Shown: positions 18,785 through 28,897 of the stretch, one piece after another
How the letters are laid out: each line of letters starts with the position of its first letter
Position numbering within the stretch: the stretch's first letter is position 1
Origin: Myroides sp. WP-1
GTDB lineage: Bacteria; Bacteroidota; Bacteroidia; Flavobacteriales; Flavobacteriaceae
Direction: 5' to 3'
Assembly (NCBI RefSeq): GCF_014145635.1
Contig: NZ_JACHTC010000003.1
Location: 1-64,000 of the forward strand
Length of the DNA: 64,000 nucleotides
Program-made: the position numbers and the translations under genes
The notes under the pieces: model-generated
Told to the model about the DNA's origin: nothing
Databases searched by the model: none
The model's input: only the letters and a program-made list of their open reading frames with translations

Positions 18785-18847
18785 AATAAAAAAAAGGTAG
18801 GGATTATGAATTCAGGTCACTTTCCTCCGATAATCTATCCTACCTTT
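18785..18847 (-). ncRNA. Structured rpsD leader, candidate S4-responsive attenuator
   Basis: In the rpsK-rpsD gap the minus-strand RNA folds into a 9-bp outer stem (18793-18801 with 18839-18847, arm CCTACCTTT), a 3-base bulge and a 6-bp inner stem (18802-18807 with 18830-18835) around a 22-base loop. An eight-U run follows, then the rpsD ATG at 18777. It looks like an intrinsic terminator placed before rpsD-rpoA-rplQ. Autoregulatory S4 leaders are known in other phyla, and I recall a Bacteroidia S4 leader class; matching this to it is inference. Confidence 0.55.
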
Positions 18848-18861
18848 GGTTATACTATAAA

Positions 18862-19245
18862 TTAAACTCTTCTTCTCTTAGGAGGACGACATCCGTTGTG
18901 TGGCATTGGAGTAATATCGATAATCTCAGTTACTTCGATTCCACCATTATGTAAAGATCTGATTGCAGATTCTCTTCCGTTTCCTGGACCTTTAACATAA
19001 ACTTTTACTTTTTTCAATCCTGCCTCTAGTGCAACTCTACCACAATCTTCAGCAGCCATCTGAGCAGCATACGGAGTGTTCTTTTTAGAACCTCTGAATC
19101 CCATTTTACCTGCAGACGACCAAGAGATTACTTCACCTTTCTTGTTAGTCAAAGAAATAATGATATTGTTGAATGTTGCATTAATATGAGCTTCACCTGT
19201 TGTTTCTACAACAACTTTACGCTTTTTTGTATTCGCTTTAGCCAT
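18862..19245 (-). CDS. rpsK: 30S ribosomal protein S11
   Basis: This is a platform protein that shapes the mRNA exit and E-site region. The 127 residues contain the hallmark stretches [35 protein letters not shown] and the C-terminal [16 protein letters not shown]. It is 11 bases after rpsM and is the last gene before the structured gap upstream of rpsD. Confidence 0.97.
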   Translation of the reverse strand: MAKANTKKRKVVVETTGEAHINATFNNIIISLTNKKGEVISWSSAGKMGFRGSKKNTPYAAQMAAEDCGRVALEAGLKKVKVYVKGPGNGRESAIRSLHNGGIEVTEIIDITPMPHNGCRPPKRRRV

Positions 19246-19256
19246 ATTACTACTTA

Positions 19257-19631
19257 TTATTTAGTTGCTTTTTTCTTGTTAGCAACAGTTTTTCTTTTAC
19301 CTTTTCTCGTTCTCGAGTTATTTTTCGTTCTTTGTCCTCTTAAAGGAAGTCCAGTTCTGTGACGGATTCCTCTGTAACAACCGATATCCATTAAACGTTT
19401 GATGTTTAAAGAAATCTCTGAACGTAATTCACCTTCAATTTTGAAATGACCTACTGCTTCACGGATAGCTCCGATCTCGTCATCATTCCAATCTTGTACT
19501 TTCTTATCTTCATCAACATTAGCTGCTGCTAAAATTTCTTTAGCTCTACTAGAACCAATCCCGAAGATATAAGTTAAAGCAATAACTCCTCTTTTGTATT
19601 TAGGTATGTCTACCCCTGCGATTCTTGCCAT
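19257..19631 (-). CDS. rpsM: 30S ribosomal protein S13
   Basis: This is a head protein that bridges to L5 and contacts P-site tRNA. The 124 residues begin [20 protein letters not shown] and include [11 protein letters not shown] (helix-hairpin-helix) and the basic tRNA-contacting tail [19 protein letters not shown]. Two bases separate it from rpmJ upstream. Confidence 0.97.
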   Translation of the reverse strand: MARIAGVDIPKYKRGVIALTYIFGIGSSRAKEILAAANVDEDKKVQDWNDDEIGAIREAVGHFKIEGELRSEISLNIKRLMDIGCYRGIRHRTGLPLRGQRTKNNSRTRKGKRKTVANKKKATK

Positions 19632-19633
19632 AA

Positions 19634-19750
19634 TTATCCTTGTCTTTGTTTAAATCTAGGATTCTTTTTATTAATAACGTAAAGTCTACCTTTTCTACGT
19701 ACTATGATGCACTCGGCACTTCTTTTTTTAACTGATGCTCTTACTTTCAT
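19634..19750 (-). CDS. rpmJ: 50S ribosomal protein L36 (zinc-independent type)
   Basis: This short gene has 38 codons, from ATG at 19748-19750 to TAA at 19634-19636. The product begins [20 protein letters not shown] and ends NPRFKQRQG, which is unmistakable L36. Of the four classical zinc ligands only Cys14 remains; position 11 is Ser, 27 is Asn and 33 is Phe, so it should not bind zinc. It sits between infA (13-base gap) and rpsM (2-base gap), the usual place. Confidence 0.95.
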
Positions 19751-19763
19751 TTTAATAGCCTCT

Positions 19764-19979
19764 TTAATATCTATAAGTAATTCTTGCTTTGGTCAAGTCA
19801 TATGGACTCATTTCCAGTTTCACTCGATCACCAGGTAACAATTTAATGTAGTGCATACGCATTTTCCCTGAGATGTGCGCGATAACAACGTGACCATTTT
19901 CTAATTCTACACGGAACATTGCATTAGACAATGCTTCAATTATTGCTCCGTCTTGTTCTATTGCTGATTGTTTTGCCAT
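19764..19979 (-). CDS. infA: Translation initiation factor IF-1
   Basis: This small OB-fold factor blocks the ribosomal A site during initiation. The 71 residues match the family length, with [40 protein letters not shown] and [18 protein letters not shown]. It lies 5 bases after secY; the map gene often found here in other phyla is absent. Confidence 0.96.
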   Translation of the reverse strand: MAKQSAIEQDGAIIEALSNAMFRVELENGHVVIAHISGKMRMHYIKLLPGDRVKLEMSPYDLTKARITYRY

Positions 19980-19984
19980 AAAAA

Positions 19985-21331
19985 TTAAGCTGTCGCTCTT
20001 CTATTTTTACCACTAGTCATCATACTATCGTACTGTTTGTTCAATAAGTATGAGTTAACTTGTTGGATTGTATCAATTACAACGCTCACCATAATTAATA
20101 GTGAAGTTCCACCATAAAACATCGCCCATCCTTGTTGTACTCCTAAGATGCTAACAATGATTGCTGGAAAAACAGCAATAATAGCAAGGTAAAGAGACCC
20201 TGGGAATGTAATCAACGACATAATTCTATCTAAGAAATCCGCAGTTTCAGAACCTGGTTTAACACCAGGGATAAAACCACCACTTCGCTTCAAGTCGTCT
20301 GCCATTTTATTAGTAGGTACTGTAATCGCGGTGTAAAAGTACGTAAAAATAATGATTAATAAAGCAAAAAGTAAATTATACTCCCAACCGAACACATTAT
20401 GGAATGTATTACTGATTGATTTTGCAGTATCTGAAGTTGATAAACCAGCTACAGCAGCAGGCACAAACATGATCGCTTGAGCGAAGATAATTGGCATAAC
20501 TCCTGAAGCATTTAGTTTTAAAGGAATCCACTGACGGTTTCCTCCTAACATGGATTGATCATAAGTACCAGAAGCGCTACGACGAGCGTATTGAACTGGT
20601 ATTCTTCTTACTGCAAGTGTCAAATAGATACAAGCAACGATAATCAATAACCATAAAATTACCTCAATAACAACTAACATTGGTCCTCCGTTATTTTCTG
20701 TAATACGCGATTGGAACTCTTGAATGAAAGACATAGGAAGTCTTGCAATAATTCCAACCATGATCAATAACGAGATACCATTTCCAATCCCTTTATCAGT
20801 AATTTTTTCACCTAACCACATTGCAAAGATAGTTCCGGCAGTTAGTATCATTACTGAAGAAAACAAGAATGAGAAAGAATTAAAACCTAGCAAAAATGCA
20901 TCTGACGGCAATTGCACATACAAGTTATAGATATAACTTGGTCCTTGTAACAAGGTAATACCAATGGTTAACCATCTTGTAATTTGATTCATTTTCTTTC
21001 TACCGCTTTCTCCATCATTTTGTAATTTTTGCAGATAAGGAACCGCAATTCCCATCAGCTGCACCACAATGGAAGCAGAAATGTAAGGCATAATACCTAA
21101 AGCAAAAACAGATGCCTGTGCAAATGCACCACCTGTAAAAACGTTAATTAACCATCCAATTCCTTGATCTGTTTGATCTGTCAACGCTTGCAATTTCGTT
21201 GCATCAATACCTGGTAGAGTTACTTGTGTACCAAAACGGTACACAAGTAATAGTCCTAATGTGATTAAGATTTTATTTTTTAACTCTTCAATTTTCCAGA
21301 TACTGGCTAATGTTTCAAAAAACTTCTTCAT
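19985..21331 (-). CDS. secY: Preprotein translocase subunit SecY
   Basis: This is the channel subunit of the SecYEG inner-membrane translocon. I take the ATG at 21331 (448 residues, [14 protein letters not shown]) over a GTG three codons upstream. Ten membrane segments are apparent, with the plug-region LPGIDATKL, the [17 protein letters not shown] helix, the cytoplasmic loop [18 protein letters not shown] and [20 protein letters not shown]. Usual position between rplO and infA. Confidence 0.96.
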   Translation of the reverse strand: MKKFFETLASIWKIEELKNKILITLGLLLVYRFGTQVTLPGIDATKLQALTDQTDQGIGWLINVFTGGAFAQASVFALGIMPYISASIVVQLMGIAVPYLQKLQNDGESGRKKMNQITRWLTIGITLLQGPSYIYNLYVQLPSDAFLLGFNSFSFLFSSVMILTAGTIFAMWLGEKITDKGIGNGISLLIMVGIIARLPMSFIQEFQSRITENNGGPMLVVIEVILWLLIIVACIYLTLAVRRIPVQYARRSASGTYDQSMLGGNRQWIPLKLNASGVMPIIFAQAIMFVPAAVAGLSTSDTAKSISNTFHNVFGWEYNLLFALLIIIFTYFYTAITVPTNKMADDLKRSGGFIPGVKPGSETADFLDRIMSLITFPGSLYLAIIAVFPAIIVSILGVQQGWAMFYGGTSLLIMVSVVIDTIQQVNSYLLNKQYDSMMTSGKNRRATA

Positions 21332-21347
21332 CCTGTTCACTAAGATT

Positions 21348-21800
21348 TTATAACGTTACAACTTCTCCTCCTGCTGCTTCAATAGCTGCTTGGGCAGAAG
21401 CTGAAAATTTATGAGCAGAAACTTTTAATTTTGCTTTTAACTCTCCACGTCCTAAAACCTTAACTAAACTGTTTTTAGTAGCTAATCCTAAATCAACTAA
21501 TTGAGAAAAATCTACAGTATCAGTTACTTTTCCGCTATCAACAAGACCTTGTAAAGCCTCTAAGTTAATTACAGCGTACTCAACTCTGTTAATGTTTTTG
21601 AAACCGAATTTAGGTACACGTCTTTGAAGTGGCATTTGCCCTCCTTCAAATCCGATCTTTTTCGAATAACCTGAACGTGATTTAGCACCTTTATGTCCTT
21701 TTGTAGAAGTTCCTCCTTTTCCAGAACCTTCACCACGACCAACACGTTTGTTTTGGTTGTGTACTGAACCGTTTGCTGGTTGTAAATTACTTAAATTCAT
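21348..21800 (-). CDS. rplO: 50S ribosomal protein L15
   Basis: This late-assembly large-subunit protein has a long, basic, glycine-rich N-terminal arm (KRVGRGEGSGKGGTSTKGHK and SRSGYSKKIGFEGGQMPLQR) and a C-terminal globular domain ending in AAIEAAGGEVVTL. The 150 residues match the family. It lies 12 bases after rpmD. Confidence 0.97.
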   Translation of the reverse strand: MNLSNLQPANGSVHNQNKRVGRGEGSGKGGTSTKGHKGAKSRSGYSKKIGFEGGQMPLQRRVPKFGFKNINRVEYAVINLEALQGLVDSGKVTDTVDFSQLVDLGLATKNSLVKVLGRGELKAKLKVSAHKFSASAQAAIEAAGGEVVTL

Positions 21801-21812
21801 CTATTGCGAATA

Positions 21813-21995
21813 TTATTTAATTTCTTCTACAGAAACTAAGTGTTGAACTTTATTTACCATTCCTAAAATTGCAGTAGAAGCTTCATGTTCAACTACGTGA
21901 CCAATTTTACGAAGTCCTAAAGCCTCTAATGTTCTCTTTTGGTTAAGAGGACATTTAATTTGGCTTTTTACTTGTTTTATTTTGATTTTCGACAT
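21813..21995 (-). CDS. rpmD: 50S ribosomal protein L30
   Basis: The 60 residues match L30, with IKIKQVKSQIKCPLNQKRTL, EALGLRKIGHVVEHE and VNKVQHLVSVEEI. It lies between rpsE (11 bases) and rplO. L30 is dispensable in some phyla, but here it is intact. Confidence 0.95.
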   Translation of the reverse strand: MSKIKIKQVKSQIKCPLNQKRTLEALGLRKIGHVVEHEASTAILGMVNKVQHLVSVEEIK

Positions 21996-22006
21996 AATCT
22001 TTCAAA

Positions 22007-22531
22007 TTAACCTTTAAATACTTTTTCTAAAGAAATTCCTCTTTGTTTCGCAACTGTAGAAGCACTTCTTAATCGTAATAAAGCATCGAAAGTAGCTTTC
22101 ACCACGTTATGTGGATTCGAAGAACCTTGAGACTTAGATAATAAATCTGTAATTCCTACAGCTTCTACCACCGCTCTCACAGAACCTCCGGCAATAACTC
22201 CCGTACCTAATGATGCTGGCATCAACAATACACGTGCTCCACTGAATTTTCCTTTTTGTTCGTGCGGAATAGTATGTCCGTTTAATGGAATTTTAACTAA
22301 GTTTTTCTTCGCATCCTCTACTGCTTTAGCAATAGCTTCAGATACATCTTTGGATTTACCTAAACCGTGACCCACTACACCGTTTTCGTCACCTACTACA
22401 ACAACAGCAGAAAAACCAAAAGCTCTTCCCCCTTTTGTTACTTTAGTAACACGGTTAACACTAACCAAACGATCTTTTAAATCAAGACCGCTTGGTTTTA
22501 CAAATTCTACGTTTTTATAATTTTGATACAT
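22007..22531 (-). CDS. rpsE: 30S ribosomal protein S5
   Basis: This protein lies at the mRNA entry and affects decoding accuracy; its mutations give spectinomycin resistance in other bacteria. The 174 residues contain the double-stranded RNA-binding N-domain ([40 protein letters not shown]) and the C-terminal domain ([37 protein letters not shown]). It lies 6 bases after rplR. Confidence 0.97.
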   Translation of the reverse strand: MYQNYKNVEFVKPSGLDLKDRLVSVNRVTKVTKGGRAFGFSAVVVVGDENGVVGHGLGKSKDVSEAIAKAVEDAKKNLVKIPLNGHTIPHEQKGKFSGARVLLMPASLGTGVIAGGSVRAVVEAVGITDLLSKSQGSSNPHNVVKATFDALLRLRSASTVAKQRGISLEKVFKG

Positions 22532-22537
22532 AACTAA

Positions 22538-22888
22538 TTAGAATTTTAATCCAGCTTCTCTAGCGCCCTCTGCTAATGATTTAACACGTCCGTGGTATAA
22601 ATAACCGTTTCTATCAAAAGATACAGTTTCGATACCTGCTTTTAAAGCTTTCTCTGCGATTAGTTTTCCAACCGATGCAGCAGTTTCAACATTGGTTCCT
22701 CTTGTTATCCCAGCTTCTCTTGATGATGCCGAAACTAAAGTTACTCCATTTACGTCATCTATGATTTGTGCATAGATCTCTTTATTACTTCTGAATACAG
22801 AAAGTCTAGTTCTAGCAGGTGTACCGCTAACTGTCTTTCTAATTCTGAACTTTATACGTTGTCTTCTTTCAGATTTTGTTAATGACAT
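22538..22888 (-). CDS. rplR: 50S ribosomal protein L18
   Basis: This 5S rRNA-binding protein of the central protuberance has 116 residues with the basic N-terminus [20 protein letters not shown], then [18 protein letters not shown], and the C-terminal [20 protein letters not shown]. It lies between rplF (11 bases) and rpsE. Confidence 0.97.
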   Translation of the reverse strand: MSLTKSERRQRIKFRIRKTVSGTPARTRLSVFRSNKEIYAQIIDDVNGVTLVSASSREAGITRGTNVETAASVGKLIAEKALKAGIETVSFDRNGYLYHGRVKSLAEGAREAGLKF

Positions 22889-22899
22889 AGTCTTAATTT

Positions 22900-23442
22900 T
22901 TAAGCTGATTTACCTGCTTTTCTTCTTAATTCCTCACCTACAAACTTAATTCCTTTTCCTTTGTAAGGCTCTGGCTTACGGAAAGAACGGATTTTTGCAG
23001 CTACTTGACCTACTAATTGTTTGTCATGAGAAGTTAATTTCACTAAAGGGTTTTTCCCTTTTTCTGATATTGTTTCAACTACAACTTCTGGAGCAACCTC
23101 TAACACGATATTGTGAGAGAATCCTAAAGCTAAATCTAACTTTTGCCCTTGGTTTGCAGCACGGTAACCTACCCCTACAAACTCTAAAGTGATAGTAAAT
23201 CCTTCAGAAACACCAGTAATCATATTGTTAATCAAGCTACGGTATAATCCGTGTTTTGCTCTTTCATCTTTATCGTCAGATGATCTTTCAACAACTACTT
23301 GATTATCTTCAACTTTAACACTAACTGTATCGAATTTCTGAGTAAGCTCTCCTAATTTACCTTTAACAACAATAACGCCTTCTTGAACATCAACTGTTAC
23401 TCCAGCAGGAATTGTTATCGGACTTTTTCCTATTCTTGACAT
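22900..23442 (-). CDS. rplF: 50S ribosomal protein L6
   Basis: This protein lies near the factor-binding site. The 180 residues hold two related L6 domains. The start is [15 protein letters not shown], and the C-terminal signature is [22 protein letters not shown]. It is 17 bases after rpsH. Confidence 0.97.
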   Translation of the reverse strand: MSRIGKSPITIPAGVTVDVQEGVIVVKGKLGELTQKFDTVSVKVEDNQVVVERSSDDKDERAKHGLYRSLINNMITGVSEGFTITLEFVGVGYRAANQGQKLDLALGFSHNIVLEVAPEVVVETISEKGKNPLVKLTSHDKQLVGQVAAKIRSFRKPEPYKGKGIKFVGEELRRKAGKSA

Positions 23443-23459
23443 TTCTTAGTCTTTTTAAA

Positions 23460-23858
23460 TTAGTATACGTAACAAACTACTTCTCCACCAACATTTAACT
23501 GTTTTGCTTGTTTTCCAGTCATCAATCCTTTTGATGTTGAAACAATCGCAATTCCTAAACCATTTAAGATTCTTGGAAGGTCACTTGCAGAAGCGTATTT
23601 ACGCAAACCTGGTTTACTAATTCTTTGGATATCTCTAATCACAGACTCTTTTGTGTCTTTGTCGTATTTCAAAGCTATTTTGATTGTACCTTGAACGGTA
23701 GTATCATCAAATTTATAGCTTAAGATATATCCTTGATCGAATAAAATTTTCGTGATTTCTTTTTTGAAGTTAGATGCTGGGATCTCTACCACTTTGTGGT
23801 TTGCACGCACAGCATTTCTAATTCTTGTAAGGAAATCTGCTATTGGATCTGTATACAT
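23460..23858 (-). CDS. rpsH: 30S ribosomal protein S8
   Basis: This central-domain 16S rRNA-binding protein, which is the spc operon repressor in enterobacteria, has 132 residues: [20 protein letters not shown] at the start and the C-terminal signature [21 protein letters not shown] see no obvious helix-21-like target in this operon, but did not fold the mRNA. Confidence 0.97.
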   Translation of the reverse strand: MYTDPIADFLTRIRNAVRANHKVVEIPASNFKKEITKILFDQGYILSYKFDDTTVQGTIKIALKYDKDTKESVIRDIQRISKPGLRKYASASDLPRILNGLGIAIVSTSKGLMTGKQAKQLNVGGEVVCYVY

Positions 23859-23880
23859 TGTTTTTACCTTTAAATCTTAA

Positions 23881-24150
23881 TTACCAACTTGCCTTTTTAA
23901 CTCCTGGTATCAACCCTTGGTTAGCCATCTCACGGAAAGTAACACGAGAAATACCGAATTGACGCATATACCCTCTAGGTCTTCCAGTTAATTTACATCT
24001 GTTGTGTAAACGCACAGGAGAAGCATTTTTAGGTAATTTTTGTAACCCTTCGTAGTCACCAGCTTCTAAAAGAGCTTTTCTTTTGTCTGCATATTTAGCT
24101 ACTAATGCTTGTCTTTTAACCTCACGGGCTTTCATTGATTCTTTAGCCAT
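23881..24150 (-). CDS. rpsN: 30S ribosomal protein S14 (zinc-independent type)
   Basis: This is an 89-residue long-type S14. It has [20 protein letters not shown] and the C-terminal [18 protein letters not shown]. It lacks the CxxC pairs of the short zinc-binding form, so it is the C-minus type, as is L36 in this operon. It lies 5 bases after rplE. Confidence 0.96.
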   Translation of the reverse strand: MAKESMKAREVKRQALVAKYADKRKALLEAGDYEGLQKLPKNASPVRLHNRCKLTGRPRGYMRQFGISRVTFREMANQGLIPGVKKASW

Positions 24151-24155
24151 AACTC

Positions 24156-24707
24156 TTAATTCTTTTTAAAAGGTAATCCTAATTCAGCTAGTAAAGATTT
24201 CGCTTCTTTATCTGTGTTAGCAGATGTTACAAACGTAATATCGAAACCAGCGATTTTGTTTACTTTATCAATATTGATCTCAGGGAAAATAATTTGCTCA
24301 GTTACACCTAAGTTATAATTTCCTCTACCGTCAAATCCTTCAGATTTAATACCAGAGAAATCTCTCACTCGTGGTAAAGCAGAAGTAACTAAACGATCTA
24401 AGAATTCATACATTCTTTCTCCACGTAAAGTAACTTTAGCTCCGATCGGCATTCCTTTTCTCAATTTGAAAGAAGCAACGTCTTTCTTAGAAATAGTAGC
24501 CACAGCTTTTTGTCCTGTAATTTTAGTTAATTCCTCAACTGCGTAATCAACTAATTTTTTATCAGATACAGCTGCACCTACACCACGGCTAACAACAATT
24601 TTCTCAAGTTTAGGAACTTGCATAATGTTCTTGTATCCAAACTCCTCCTTAAGAGCAGAGATCACTCTGCTGCTATATTCTTCTTTAAGTCTTGGTATAT
24701 AAGCCAT
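24156..24707 (-). CDS. rplE: 50S ribosomal protein L5
   Basis: This 5S rRNA-binding protein forms the bridge to S13. The 183 residues include [40 protein letters not shown], the [20 protein letters not shown] signature and a C-terminal [20 protein letters not shown]. It lies 2 bases after rplX. Confidence 0.97.
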   Translation of the reverse strand: MAYIPRLKEEYSSRVISALKEEFGYKNIMQVPKLEKIVVSRGVGAAVSDKKLVDYAVEELTKITGQKAVATISKKDVASFKLRKGMPIGAKVTLRGERMYEFLDRLVTSALPRVRDFSGIKSEGFDGRGNYNLGVTEQIIFPEINIDKVNKIAGFDITFVTSANTDKEAKSLLAELGLPFKKN

Positions 24708-24709
24708 AA

Positions 24710-25027
24710 CTATAATACTTGATTTGATTTTTTAGAAACTCTTACATTTTTTCCATTCTCATTTCTTTGGATCGCTACTTTCGTAGTATCGTTAGTTTTA
24801 GGATCTACGATCGCTAAATTAGAAATATGGATAGGAGCCTCTTTTTTAACAATACCACCTTGAGGGTTAGTAGCACTAGGCTTAACATGCTTAGAAATGA
24901 TGTTTACCCCTTCAACAATAGCTTTGTTCTTTTCGCGTAATACACGTACGATTTTTCCTTCTGATCCTTTGTGATCACCAGCAATAACACGTACAGTATC
25001 TCCTGTTTTTATCTTTAGCTTAATCAT
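24710..25027 (-). CDS. rplX: 50S ribosomal protein L24
   Basis: This assembly-initiator protein near the tunnel exit has 105 residues with a KOW motif ([20 protein letters not shown]) and the [20 protein letters not shown] segment. It lies 12 bases after rplN. Confidence 0.96.
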   Translation of the reverse strand: MIKLKIKTGDTVRVIAGDHKGSEGKIVRVLREKNKAIVEGVNIISKHVKPSATNPQGGIVKKEAPIHISNLAIVDPKTNDTTKVAIQRNENGKNVRVSKKSNQVL

Positions 25028-25039
25028 GTTTAGAACGAA

Positions 25040-25408
25040 TTACAACACCTCAGGTGCTAATGATACAATTTTCATGAATTGTTTTTCACGAAGTTCTCTT
25101 GCTACTGGTCCAAAAACACGAGTTCCTTTCATCTCACCTGCAGCATTTAATAATACGCAAGCGTTATCATCGAATCTAATGTATGATCCATCAGCTCTTC
25201 TAACCTCTTTTTTAGTGCGAACAACTACAGCAGTAGAAACAGCACCTTTCTTAACGCTTCCATTTGGAGTTGCGTCTTTGATACTTACTACAATTTTATC
25301 TCCTACTGAAGCGTAACGACGCTTTGTCCCACCTAATACACGGATAGTCAAAACCTCTTTTGCTCCCGTGTTATCTGCTACTTTAAGTCTAGATTCTTGT
25401 TGTACCAT
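25040..25408 (-). CDS. rplN: 50S ribosomal protein L14
   Basis: This is an interface protein with 122 residues, starting [20 protein letters not shown]. The conserved [20 protein letters not shown] and [20 protein letters not shown] are complete. Two bases after rpsQ. Confidence 0.97.
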   Translation of the reverse strand: MVQQESRLKVADNTGAKEVLTIRVLGGTKRRYASVGDKIVVSIKDATPNGSVKKGAVSTAVVVRTKKEVRRADGSYIRFDDNACVLLNAAGEMKGTRVFGPVARELREKQFMKIVSLAPEVL

Positions 25409-25410
25409 AA

Positions 25411-25668
25411 TTATTTCGCTCTTTCAATGATTTCAACTAATCTCCAACATTTTGATTTAGATAATGGACGAGTCTCCATAATTCTAACTGTATCACCAAT
25501 GTTGCAGTTGTTCGTTTCGTCGTGAGCAACATATTTTTTAGTTTGCTTCACGAATTTTCCATATAATGGGTGTTTTACTTTCTTTACTTCAGAAACAACA
25601 ATAGATTTCTCCATTTTGTTACTAGTAACAACACCTATTCTTTCTTTTCTTTCTTTTCTATTTTCCAT
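25411..25668 (-). CDS. rpsQ: 30S ribosomal protein S17
   Basis: This OB-fold early-assembly protein has 85 residues, with [39 protein letters not shown] and the C-terminal [20 protein letters not shown]. It lies 17 bases after rpmC. Confidence 0.97.
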   Translation of the reverse strand: MENRKERKERIGVVTSNKMEKSIVVSEVKKVKHPLYGKFVKQTKKYVAHDETNNCNIGDTVRIMETRPLSKSKCWRLVEIIERAK

Positions 25669-25685
25669 CTTTTGGCAGAATACAA

Positions 25686-25877
25686 TTATTGTAACTCTCT
25701 TTTGCTTAGCTCAGTATTCACTCTAGCAATTGTTCTTCTAACCTTTCTGATTTGAAGAGGATTCTCGATTGGAGAAATTGCGTGAGTAGCTTTCAAGCTA
25801 TTTAATGCGTTAGTCAACTCTTTTAATTGCTCTTGTAAATCAGCTACAGATAGGTTTACTATTTCAGATTGTTTCAT
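25686..25877 (-). CDS. rpmC: 50S ribosomal protein L29
   Basis: This is a 63-residue, two-helix protein at the tunnel exit, where it helps dock the signal recognition particle and trigger factor. It shows [20 protein letters not shown] and the C-terminal [20 protein letters not shown]. It lies 12 bases after rplP. Confidence 0.95.
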   Translation of the reverse strand: MKQSEIVNLSVADLQEQLKELTNALNSLKATHAISPIENPLQIRKVRRTIARVNTELSKRELQ

Positions 25878-25889
25878 GATAAATTTCTA

Positions 25890-26309
25890 TTATGCTTCGA
25901 AATCTCTAGCAATTATAAATTTTGTTTTCACAGGAAGTTTTTGAGCAGCTAAGCGTAATGCTTCTTTTGCTACAGATAGTGGAACACCACCTACCTCAAA
26001 CATGATTTTTCCTGGTTTTACCACAGCAACCCAGTATTCTACTGCACCTTTTCCTTTACCCATACGCACTTCAAGAGGCTTCTTAGTGATTGGTTTGTCT
26101 GGGAAAATCTTGATCCACAATTGTCCTTCACGTTTCATGAAACGAGTTGCAGCGATACGCGCAGCCTCGATCTGACGAGAAGTGATAAATGCTGAATCTA
26201 AAGATTTAATTCCGAACATCCCATTTGAAAGTTCATGCCCTCTTTGGGAAATCCCTTTCATCTTACCTTTCTGTACCTTACGGTATTTTGTTCTTTTAGG
26301 CTGTAACAT
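25890..26309 (-). CDS. rplP: 50S ribosomal protein L16
   Basis: This A-site-proximal protein of 139 residues shows [59 protein letters not shown] and [20 protein letters not shown]. It lies 18 bases after rpsC. Confidence 0.97.
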   Translation of the reverse strand: MLQPKRTKYRKVQKGKMKGISQRGHELSNGMFGIKSLDSAFITSRQIEAARIAATRFMKREGQLWIKIFPDKPITKKPLEVRMGKGKGAVEYWVAVVKPGKIMFEVGGVPLSVAKEALRLAAQKLPVKTKFIIARDFEA

Positions 26310-26327
26310 TTTTCTTCAGTTTAAAAA

Positions 26328-27050
26328 TTACTTTCTTTTGCGTTGGTTAGGTCTACCTTTACTAGATCCTGCTGATGCTTTGGATTGTTTTTTATCCATA
26401 CCAGCTAACGGAGAAAGATCTCTTTTACCATAAACTTCACCTTTCATGATCCACACTTTAATTCCCATTCTACCATAAGTAGTATGAGCTTCAGCAAGTG
26501 CGTAATCGATGTCAGCTCTGAAAGTAGATAATGGAATTCTACCATCTTTGAAAGACTCAGAACGTGCCATTTCAGCACCGTTCAAACGACCAGAAATCAT
26601 TACTTTGATTCCTTCTGCATTCATTCTCATCGCAGCACCAATCGCCATACGGATAGCTCTACGGTAAGAAATTCTGTTTTCGATTTGACGAGCAATACTA
26701 GCAGCCACTAAGAATGCGTCAAGTTCAGGTCTTTTAATTTCAAAGATATTGATTTGAACTTCCTTATCAGTAATCTTTTTCAATTCCTCTTTCAACTTGT
26801 CTACCTCTTGTCCACCTTTCCCGATAATGATACCAGGTCTAGCAGTAGTGATAGTAACGGTTACAAGTTTTAAAGTTCTCTCAATGATTACTTTTGATAC
26901 ACTAGCTTTTGATAAACGAGCATGGATATACTTTCTGATTTTGTGATCCTCAGCGATTTTATCACCGTAATCATTTCCACCATACCAGTTTGAGTCCCAT
27001 CCTCTAATAATACCAAGGCGATTCCCGATCGGATTAGTTTTTTGTCCCAT
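26328..27050 (-). CDS. rpsC: 30S ribosomal protein S3
   Basis: This is an mRNA-entry protein with helicase function together with S4 and S5. The 240 residues contain a type II KH domain (about 40-105, with the GXXG loop in [17 protein letters not shown]) and the C-terminal S3 domain ([20 protein letters not shown]). A Lys/Ser-rich tail ends QRKRK. It lies 8 bases after rplV. Confidence 0.97.
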   Translation of the reverse strand: MGQKTNPIGNRLGIIRGWDSNWYGGNDYGDKIAEDHKIRKYIHARLSKASVSKVIIERTLKLVTVTITTARPGIIIGKGGQEVDKLKEELKKITDKEVQINIFEIKRPELDAFLVAASIARQIENRISYRRAIRMAIGAAMRMNAEGIKVMISGRLNGAEMARSESFKDGRIPLSTFRADIDYALAEAHTTYGRMGIKVWIMKGEVYGKRDLSPLAGMDKKQSKASAGSSKGRPNQRKRK

Positions 27051-27058
27051 ACTGTTTA

Positions 27059-27469
27059 TTAATTGCTTTGTGTGTTATTATTAGATCCTAACACGATTGT
27101 AACGTGATTAGAACGTTTTCTTATTCTGTGTGCTCTTCCTTGAGGTGCAGGACGAAGTCTTTTCAACATCATTCCTCCATCTACTCTAATTTCTTTTACA
27201 AAAAGTCCAGCTTCTTCCATGTTTTCTTCGCTGTTTTTTGCTTGCCAGTTTGCAATTGCAGACAAAAGTAATTTCTCTAAGTTACGAGAAGCATCTTTTG
27301 TGCTGAATTTTAATATGTTTAGAGCTTTTTCTACTTTCTGTCCTCTTACTAAATCCGCTACTAAGCGCATTTTTCTTGGAGAAGTAGGGCAATTGTTTAG
27401 CTTAGCAAAAGCAACTTGCTTATTAGCTTCTTTAATTTGCTCAGCTCTCTCTCTTTTACGAACTCCCAT
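27059..27469 (-). CDS. rplV: 50S ribosomal protein L22
   Basis: This protein's beta-hairpin lines the exit tunnel. The 136 residues include [20 protein letters not shown] and the hairpin region [20 protein letters not shown], followed by [12 protein letters not shown]. The first 20 residues (Arg/Glu/Lys-rich) extend beyond the E. coli protein. It lies 9 bases after rpsS. Confidence 0.97.
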   Translation of the reverse strand: MGVRKRERAEQIKEANKQVAFAKLNNCPTSPRKMRLVADLVRGQKVEKALNILKFSTKDASRNLEKLLLSAIANWQAKNSEENMEEAGLFVKEIRVDGGMMLKRLRPAPQGRAHRIRKRSNHVTIVLGSNNNTQSN

Positions 27470-27478
27470 AGCTTCTTA

Positions 27479-27757
27479 TTATTTTTTACCTTTATTCTTT
27501 GCACCAGCGTGACCTCTAAACGATCTTGTTGGTGAAAATTCCCCTAACTTGTGTCCAACCATGTTCTCTGTTACATATACAGGAACAAATTGACGACCAT
27601 TATGTACTGCGATTGTCTGTCCAACGAAATCTGGAGTAATCATAGAAGCTCTTGACCAAGTTTTGATAACAGCTTTATTTCCAGACTCTACATTTTTAAG
27701 AACTTTCTTCTCTAATTTAAAGTGAACATAAGGTCCTTTTTTTAACGAACGTGCCAT
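27479..27757 (-). CDS. rpsS: 30S ribosomal protein S19
   Basis: This is a 92-residue head protein that pairs with S13. It has [40 protein letters not shown] and the C-terminal [20 protein letters not shown]. It lies 11 bases after rplB. Confidence 0.97.
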   Translation of the reverse strand: MARSLKKGPYVHFKLEKKVLKNVESGNKAVIKTWSRASMITPDFVGQTIAVHNGRQFVPVYVTENMVGHKLGEFSPTRSFRGHAGAKNKGKK

Positions 27758-27768
27758 GTCTTACTCTT

Positions 27769-28593
27769 TTATTTCTTTCTACGTTCAACGATATACTTGT
27801 TACTCGACTTAACTTTAGAACGAGTTCTATAACCTTTAGCAGGCATCCCGTTTCTTGAACGTGGGTGTCCTCCTGAAGAGCGACCTTCTCCACCTCCCAT
27901 TGGGTGATCTACCGGGTTCATAGCTACTGCTCTAGTTCTTGGTCTTCTACCTAACCATCTAGATCTACCAGCTTTACCAGAAACGATTAATTGGTGATCG
28001 TGGTTCGATACAGCTCCAATAGTCGCCATACAAGTTAACAAAATCAAACGCACTTCTCCAGAAGGCATTTTAATTGTTGCATACTTACCATCTCTTGCTA
28101 CTAATTGAGCGAAAGTACCAGCTGAACGAGCAATTACTGCTCCTTGACCAGGACGTAATTCAATACAAGAAATAACAGTTCCTAAAGGAATTTTACTTAA
28201 AGGCATTGCATTACCAACTTCTGGTGATGCATCTGGTCCTGAAACTACAGTTTGTCCAACTTTAAGACCAGCTTGTGCGATAACGTAAGTTTTTGCTCCA
28301 TCCGCATAAGCAAGTAATGAAATAAATGCTGAACGGTTTGGATCATACTCGATTGTTTTAACAACTGCAGGAACTCCTTCTTTTGTTCTTTTGAAATCGA
28401 TGATACGATATCTTTGTTTATGACCACCACCTGTGTAGCGCATGGTCATTTTTCCTTGACTATTTCTACCTCCAGATTTTTTTTTCGGTGCTAGTAAACT
28501 ACGCTCCGGCTTATCAGTTGTTATAGCGTCAAAACTATTTACAACTCTAAAACGCTGACCTGGGGTAATAGGTTTTAATTTTCTAACTGACAT
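27769..28593 (-). CDS. rplB: 50S ribosomal protein L2
   Basis: This protein is essential for subunit joining and peptidyl-transferase integrity. The 274 residues include [30 protein letters not shown]-like ([20 protein letters not shown]), and the conserved His-bearing [20 protein letters not shown] near the C-terminus. It lies 6 bases after rplW. Confidence 0.97.
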   Translation of the reverse strand: MSVRKLKPITPGQRFRVVNSFDAITTDKPERSLLAPKKKSGGRNSQGKMTMRYTGGGHKQRYRIIDFKRTKEGVPAVVKTIEYDPNRSAFISLLAYADGAKTYVIAQAGLKVGQTVVSGPDASPEVGNAMPLSKIPLGTVISCIELRPGQGAVIARSAGTFAQLVARDGKYATIKMPSGEVRLILLTCMATIGAVSNHDHQLIVSGKAGRSRWLGRRPRTRAVAMNPVDHPMGGGEGRSSGGHPRSRNGMPAKGYRTRSKVKSSNKYIVERRKK

Positions 28594-28599
28594 TATTTA

Positions 28600-28890
28600 T
28601 TAGATATTTGAATAAAAGTCTATATTATCTCCTTCTTTCAATTCAACTATTGCTTTTTTGAAAGCATTAGTTTTAGCGTTAATCATACCGCTTTTTGTAT
28701 ATTTAACAGAACGCTTAGCACCATAGTTCATAGTATTTACGTTAACAACACTAACACCATATGTAGCTTCTACCGCTTTTTTGATCTCAATTTTGTTCGC
28801 TTTTCTATCAACTACGAAACCATAACGGCCAAAAACTTCACCGTCTTTTGTTACTTTTTCTGTAATTATAGGCTTAATTAAAACACTCAT
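28600..28890 (-). CDS. rplW: 50S ribosomal protein L23
   Basis: This is the tunnel-exit docking protein for trigger factor and SRP. The 96 residues begin MSVLIKPIITEKVTKDGEVF and contain RYGFVVDRKANKIEIKKAVE. It lies 7 bases after rplD. Confidence 0.96.
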   Translation of the reverse strand: MSVLIKPIITEKVTKDGEVFGRYGFVVDRKANKIEIKKAVEATYGVSVVNVNTMNYGAKRSVKYTKSGMINAKTNAFKKAIVELKEGDNIDFYSNI

Positions 28891-28897
28891 GTTCCTA

